Below, in pieces: positions 33,703 to 36,530 of a DNA stretch of 36,530 nucleotides; within the stretch, counting starts at the first letter, position 1, and each line of letters opens with the position of its first letter. Position numbers and translations under genes: made by a program. The notes beneath the pieces are model-generated. The model made no database searches, had not been told where the DNA came from, and worked only from the letters and a program-made list of their open reading frames with translations. Source of the DNA: Crocinitomicaceae bacterium (GTDB lineage: Bacteria > Bacteroidota > Bacteroidia > Flavobacteriales_D > Crocinitomicaceae); the NCBI GenBank assembly GCA_017984635.1, contig JAGNZC010000027.1, forward strand, positions 1-36,530, read 5' to 3'.

Positions 33703-33716
33703 TAGAACAAGTTCTA
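33703..33716. promoter_or_regulatory. P site 7
   Basis: ATTAGAACAAGTTCTAGTTT is placed between TM-D and the decayed T9SS gene, in the same arrangement as P site 6 between TM-C and the intact T9SS gene. Confidence 0.75.
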
Positions 33717-33793
33717 GTTTTTTTAATTGATTTACTTATTTTCTTCTAGATATGTAATGCAAGCTAATTTTCAAATTTAGTACCAGCGATAAA

Positions 33794-33905
33794 ATGAAAA
33801 AGTAGACACTTAAAATTATTGGTGGATAAATATCTTTTGATAGTGCCTTTTTGGATTATTTTTAAACTCTACTAAGACATTCCGTGGTCAATAGAATTTG
33901 AAAAA
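33794..33905 (+). pseudogene. Decayed 5' end of a T9SS gene, paralogue of 31673-32743
   Basis: From the ATG at 33794 the DNA aligns with the signal-peptide region of the intact gene: AAAATTATTGGTGG, TTTTGATAGTGCCTTTTT, ACTCTACTAAGACATTC, GGTCAATAGAATTT against the corresponding blocks there. It carries several in-frame stops (TAG at codon 4, TAA at codon 12) and indels. Similarity also extends upstream (GCTAATTTT, AAAATG). Beyond about 33920 the match is lost. Confidence 0.72.
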
Positions 33906-34259
33906 TTAGAAAAAAAGTAAAACGAATATCCAATAATTCAGAGGAATAATCGGGTAATTGTTGCCATCTAGTTATACAAATTTAATTGTTTTTATGCTTA
34001 AATCTCAACTTTGTAATTTCTACAATTTTATTTTGATTAATGAATGTTTTATTAGAGCTTTTTGAATTAAACTCATTTATTTAGCAAATTTGAAAATAAG
34101 ATAACTTTACTATAGAGTTACTTTTTTTATAGCTTATTGTTTTAAAAACGCTTCAATTGTAAATGAAAAATCGATTTTTTGGTCGTAAACGATCGTTTAC
34201 GACCAAATACGTGCATTTTCCTTTTAAATTGTTGCACATTCATACAACAAAAAAGAACT
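33906..34259. other. AT-rich gap before the mobile-element edge
   Basis: The only structure I see is the 30-bp palindrome at 34178-34207 and a weak hairpin AAAAGAA...TTCTTTT near 34250-34272 that could end the minus-strand gene 34260-34448. There is no open frame with a plausible start. The junction between the T9SS remnant and the recombinase element must lie in this stretch. Confidence 0.5.
34178..34207. promoter_or_regulatory. Perfect 30-bp palindrome
   Basis: The arms TTTGGTCGTAAACGA / TCGTTTACGACCAAA are exact reverse complements with no loop. It is much more GC-rich than its surroundings. It could be an operator for a dimeric protein, an end or attachment-type site of the recombinase element, or a transcription stop; the sequence alone does not decide. 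Confidence 0.85.
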
Positions 34260-34448
34260 TTACTTCTTTTTAATTTTCATTGGTTGTTGAAGGTCTTTCA
34301 TCGTCATCATGATTCCTCTGTAAAGAGCATACGTTACAACACCCACAAAAAGTATGTGGTGAATTTTTATTTCAAATGGTTTTGATGGCCGAGCAACTGC
34401 ATCCAATGGCGCTCCAAATAGCTCATCTATTTTTGCATAATTGTACAT
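34260..34448 (-). CDS. Small membrane protein of unknown function
   Basis: The 62-residue protein has one hydrophobic segment (HHILFVGVVTYALYRGIMM, about 30-48) and a basic tail (KIKKK). It follows the zinc-ribbon gene by 2 bases on the same strand, so the two are probably co-transcribed. I do not recognise a family. Confidence 0.6.
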   Translation of the reverse strand: MYNYAKIDELFGAPLDAVARPSKPFEIKIHHILFVGVVTYALYRGIMMTMKDLQQPMKIKKK

Positions 34449-34450
34449 AT

Positions 34451-34918
34451 TTAGTGTGTTTTATAAATTAATAATAAGGAATGCTCTACTCTATAAATTC
34501 TATAGCATTCAATTTGTAGGTAATGACAATTGAGAGCTGGGTCAATATTGTATAACTTGTTACGTTCACTGAAGCAAGCAAAATCAAATCCAATGTGTAA
34601 CATCCAGCTATAATCTACATACATTTCTTTTCCAATTTTTAAAGCCAGTTGATTTAACAACATAAGGTTCTTTTCAAAACTAACTTTCATTGCAGGTTCT
34701 GTTAGTTGTATTTTCTCTTGCGTTTTACTACTCGATCGTTTGTGTGTATTGTAATATTCGTCAGCACAAGAATCACAACAATAAATTGTACTTCTGTGGC
34801 GCGCCATAAACACAAAGCCGCAATTCAAACATTCCCTGTAGCGGTCTGAACTTGTATCCATTAGATAGGGACCTATTCTTCTTTCTTTTTCTGAAATTGA
34901 TAAATTATATGCATTCAT
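34451..34918 (-). CDS. Zinc-ribbon protein of a mobile element
   Basis: The 155-residue protein has a zinc-finger-like cluster at about 29-55: CLNCGFVFMARHRSTIYCCD followed by SCADEY (C-x2-C, then CC-x2-C). A helical region follows (FEKNLMLLNQLALKIGKEMY). The short polar C-terminus carries no catalytic motif. It is divergent from the MerR-like gene, and a perfect TAATTTTG -7 box ends only 4 bases before its ATG, so its mRNA may be leaderless. Probably a DNA-binding accessory protein of the recombinase element (inference). Confidence 0.7.
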   Translation of the reverse strand: MNAYNLSISEKERRIGPYLMDTSSDRYRECLNCGFVFMARHRSTIYCCDSCADEYYNTHKRSSSKTQEKIQLTEPAMKVSFEKNLMLLNQLALKIGKEMYVDYSWMLHIGFDFACFSERNKLYNIDPALNCHYLQIECYRIYRVEHSLLLIYKTH

Positions 34919-34955
34919 GCTTCAAAATTACAAATTTTTATTACATTTGAAGCAT
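34917..34955. promoter_or_regulatory. Symmetrical divergent promoter/operator
   Basis: ATGCTTCAAA (34917-34926) and TTTGAAGCAT (34946-34955) form perfect 10-bp arms around a 19-base spacer. Each arm carries the end of a perfect -7 box: CAAAATTA for the minus gene (34923-34930) and TACATTTG for the plus gene (34942-34949). MerR-type regulators are known to bind such dyads, so the MerR-like protein encoded next door probably acts here. Confidence 0.65.
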
Positions 34956-34978
34956 ATTTAATAAAAACATCTATATAT

Positions 34979-35932
34979 ATGGATATAATTAACAATATTA
35001 ATGCCGAAAAATTGGAAGAATTAGTTCAATTTAATGAGCATTATGAAGAATTGACATCCCGAAAAGCTATGGTAAGTATTACAGGTATATCTGCGAGAAA
35101 TCTTTATAGCTGGAAAGAAAAAGGCTTAATAGATGATGATGAAGACATCGCTGGGGGTAAGAACTGGACCAGAATCAATATATACGATTTTGTATGGTTA
35201 AAAATATTGCTCATTGCTAGAAATATTGGAATTTCAATTTCAGATTTACTTGAATTAAAGGAAATGGTTAACTATGATGTTATTAAATTAATACTCTCTT
35301 TTGATGATGAAGATTTGCAGTTTTTTGAAAAGGATATCATAAAAGAATATAAAGATGATGAGGGTAAAATAGAGCTAAAAAAAACACTTGCAACTATAAA
35401 AAAATATAAAACTGAATTGCAAGAATTGTATGAAGAGGAAAATCCTGAATACAAACACCTAATGAATTACCTTGGAACGTGTATAAAAGAAACTGTTATT
35501 CATCATCATCAAATTAATCTATATATTGTAAGAGATGAATTTAAAGTTAATTTTTTATTTGCGACAGAAAAGGATGCCCATAATTTAATTGACTTTAAAC
35601 TACTCCCCCATTCTGTTATTCCGATTTATCCAATCGTAATGGAATTTCTTGGTAATCCAAAAAATGAGAAGAATTTAGAACCGTGGGGTCTTATTAATAG
35701 AAATGAAAAGAAAATAATAGATGCAATCCGAAAGAATGATTTTAAAGAAATCACCATCAAACGGAATGATGGAAATTCAGACCTTATTATAGAAGCTACC
35801 TTTGAGCAAAACATTATGCATGAAAAGGCAAAAGAATTTAGACAATTATTATGTATGAAGGATTATTCAGAAATTTCTGTGAAATATAGAAACGACAAAC
35901 ACTTAGTAATAAAACAAAAAAAGAAACTATAA
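34979..35932 (+). CDS. MerR-like DNA-binding regulator
   Basis: The 317-residue protein has a MerR-type HTH at about 29-95: SRKAMVSITGISARNLYSWK, GLIDD, then WTRINIYDFVWLKILLIARN and IGISISDLLELKEM. The long C-terminal part (about 100-317) is mostly helical and charged, with no effector domain I can name. It lies immediately upstream of the recombinase genes and divergent from the zinc-ribbon gene, so it is probably the control protein of the mobile element. Confidence 0.8.
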   Translation: MDIINNINAEKLEELVQFNEHYEELTSRKAMVSITGISARNLYSWKEKGLIDDDEDIAGGKNWTRINIYDFVWLKILLIARNIGISISDLLELKEMVNYDVIKLILSFDDEDLQFFEKDIIKEYKDDEGKIELKKTLATIKKYKTELQELYEEENPEYKHLMNYLGTCIKETVIHHHQINLYIVRDEFKVNFLFATEKDAHNLIDFKLLPHSVIPIYPIVMEFLGNPKNEKNLEPWGLINRNEKKIIDAIRKNDFKEITIKRNDGNSDLIIEATFEQNIMHEKAKEFRQLLCMKDYSEISVKYRNDKHLVIKQKKKL

Positions 35933-36002
35933 AGACCCGTTATGGCTCTAATCACGATCAAAGCAAAACCCTTGAATGGCTTTTGTTTACATCACTTATT
36001 TA

Positions 36003-36170
36003 ATGTTAACTATAAAACAATGTAAAGAAATTTTAAAAGAAGAAGCAAAAAAACTAACAGATGAAGAAATAGAAAAAATGAGAAATTGGCTGTATGAATT
36101 TGCAGATATTGTAATTGATTCTTATCAATCTTCACAGAAAAAATTGAAAAGCAAAAACCAAATAGTATGA
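36003..36170 (+). CDS. Small helper protein upstream of the serine recombinase
   Basis: With the ATG at 36003 the product is 55 residues (MLTIKQCKEILKEEAKKLTD, then EEIEKMRNWLYEFADIVIDS); the frame also has an earlier ATG at 35976. It is helical and charged. Its TGA overlaps the recombinase ATG (ATGA), so translation is coupled. Similar short proteins accompany many Bacteroidota serine recombinases (recalled, not searched). Confidence 0.65.
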   Translation: MLTIKQCKEILKEEAKKLTDEEIEKMRNWLYEFADIVIDSYQSSQKKLKSKNQIV

Positions 36171-36530
36171 GAGAAAAAGCTATTATTTACACACGTGTTT
36201 CAACAGATGAGCAAAACAATGGTTATAGCCCAGCTGACCAAAAGGATAAACTTTATAACTATTGTGAAAACAGAGATATAGATGTTGTTGGCTTTTATCA
36301 TGATGATGAAAGTGGAAAATCTTTCAATAGACCAGAATGGAAAAAGTTAATGGTTTATTTAGCTAAAAACAAAAACACTGTTAATTGTATTTACTTTCTT
36401 AAATGGGACCGTTTTTCAAGAAATGCTGCTGAAGCGTATGCTGAGATAACAAAATTAAAGAAACTAAATGTTGAAGCGAAAGCTATTGAGCAACCCTTAG
36501 ACTTATCTGTACCAGAACAAAAGGTAATGC
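36167..36530 (+). CDS. Serine recombinase (N-terminal catalytic part, cut by window edge)
   Basis: There are 121 codons to the window edge. The catalytic domain is clear: IIYTRVSTDEQNNGYSPADQ with the nucleophile Ser12 and its Arg10, GFYHDDESGKSFNRPEWKKL, and FLKWDRFSRNAAEAY with the conserved Arg residues of the resolvase fold. Such enzymes cut and rejoin DNA at paired short sites with a 2-base crossover. The downstream zinc-ribbon/coiled-coil part is outside the window, so I cannot tell whether it is a large integrase, though the context (MerR-like gene plus helper) favours that. Confidence 0.92.
   Translation, partial: MREKAIIYTRVSTDEQNNGYSPADQKDKLYNYCENRDIDVVGFYHDDESGKSFNRPEWKKLMVYLAKNKNTVNCIYFLKWDRFSRNAAEAYAEITKLKKLNVEAKAIEQPLDLSVPEQKVM

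Overview
The window looks like chromosomal DNA of a Bacteroidota bacterium, most likely Flavobacteriales and plausibly Crocinitomicaceae/Fluviicola-like (the family is inference). The evidence is the low GC content, at least nine secreted proteins with a type IX secretion (T9SS) type C-terminal domain (..YPNP... then ..G.Y.v.i....), SprB/PKD/LamG/C-type-lectin surface modules, a UmuD/UmuC/SRAP operon of the usual bacterial kind, and several promoters fitting the Bacteroidota consensus TTG-N(16-21)-TAnnTTTG.

Layout. 1-5.6 kb (minus): a giant LamG/lectin/Ig-repeat adhesin that runs off the left edge, a PKD-containing SGNH-type esterase with a T9SS tail, and a coiled-coil exported protein. 5.7-9.1 kb (plus): a small exported protein and a 914-residue T9SS protein, each followed by an unusual composite simple-sequence repeat. 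9.7-12.1 kb (minus): a DNA-damage operon umuD-umuC-SRAP. 12.2-14.8 kb: a Kelch-type T9SS protein, a small unknown protein and another T9SS protein. 14.8-17.3 kb: a broken RhuM-family gene, then an oxidoreductase/HxlR pair flanked by 81-bp direct repeats. 17.7-20.1 kb: a lipoprotein and two outer-membrane beta-barrels.

20.2-33.9 kb is the most interesting part. It holds five intact T9SS genes, a lipoprotein, and four paralogous ~205-residue seven-helix membrane proteins (called TM-A to TM-D here). TM-B, a sensor-less HisKA_3-type histidine kinase, a LuxR/NarL-type response regulator and TM-A form one tight operon. Scattered upstream of most transcription units are seven copies of a near-perfect palindrome, tAGAAC-AA-GTTCTa, called the P site here. 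I saw none elsewhere in the window. At the right of this region the unit P site / T9SS gene (plus) / TM gene (minus) is repeated. One copy of the T9SS gene is intact, one is reduced to its last 20 codons and one to its decayed signal-peptide region. The simplest reading is a membrane-sensed two-component regulon that controls surface proteins and has spread by local duplication. A competing reading is that P sites are recombination sites.

34.2-36.5 kb is the edge of a mobile element: a perfect 30-bp palindrome, two small minus-strand genes, a MerR-like regulator with a symmetrical divergent promoter, a small helper ORF, and the start of a serine recombinase cut by the window edge.
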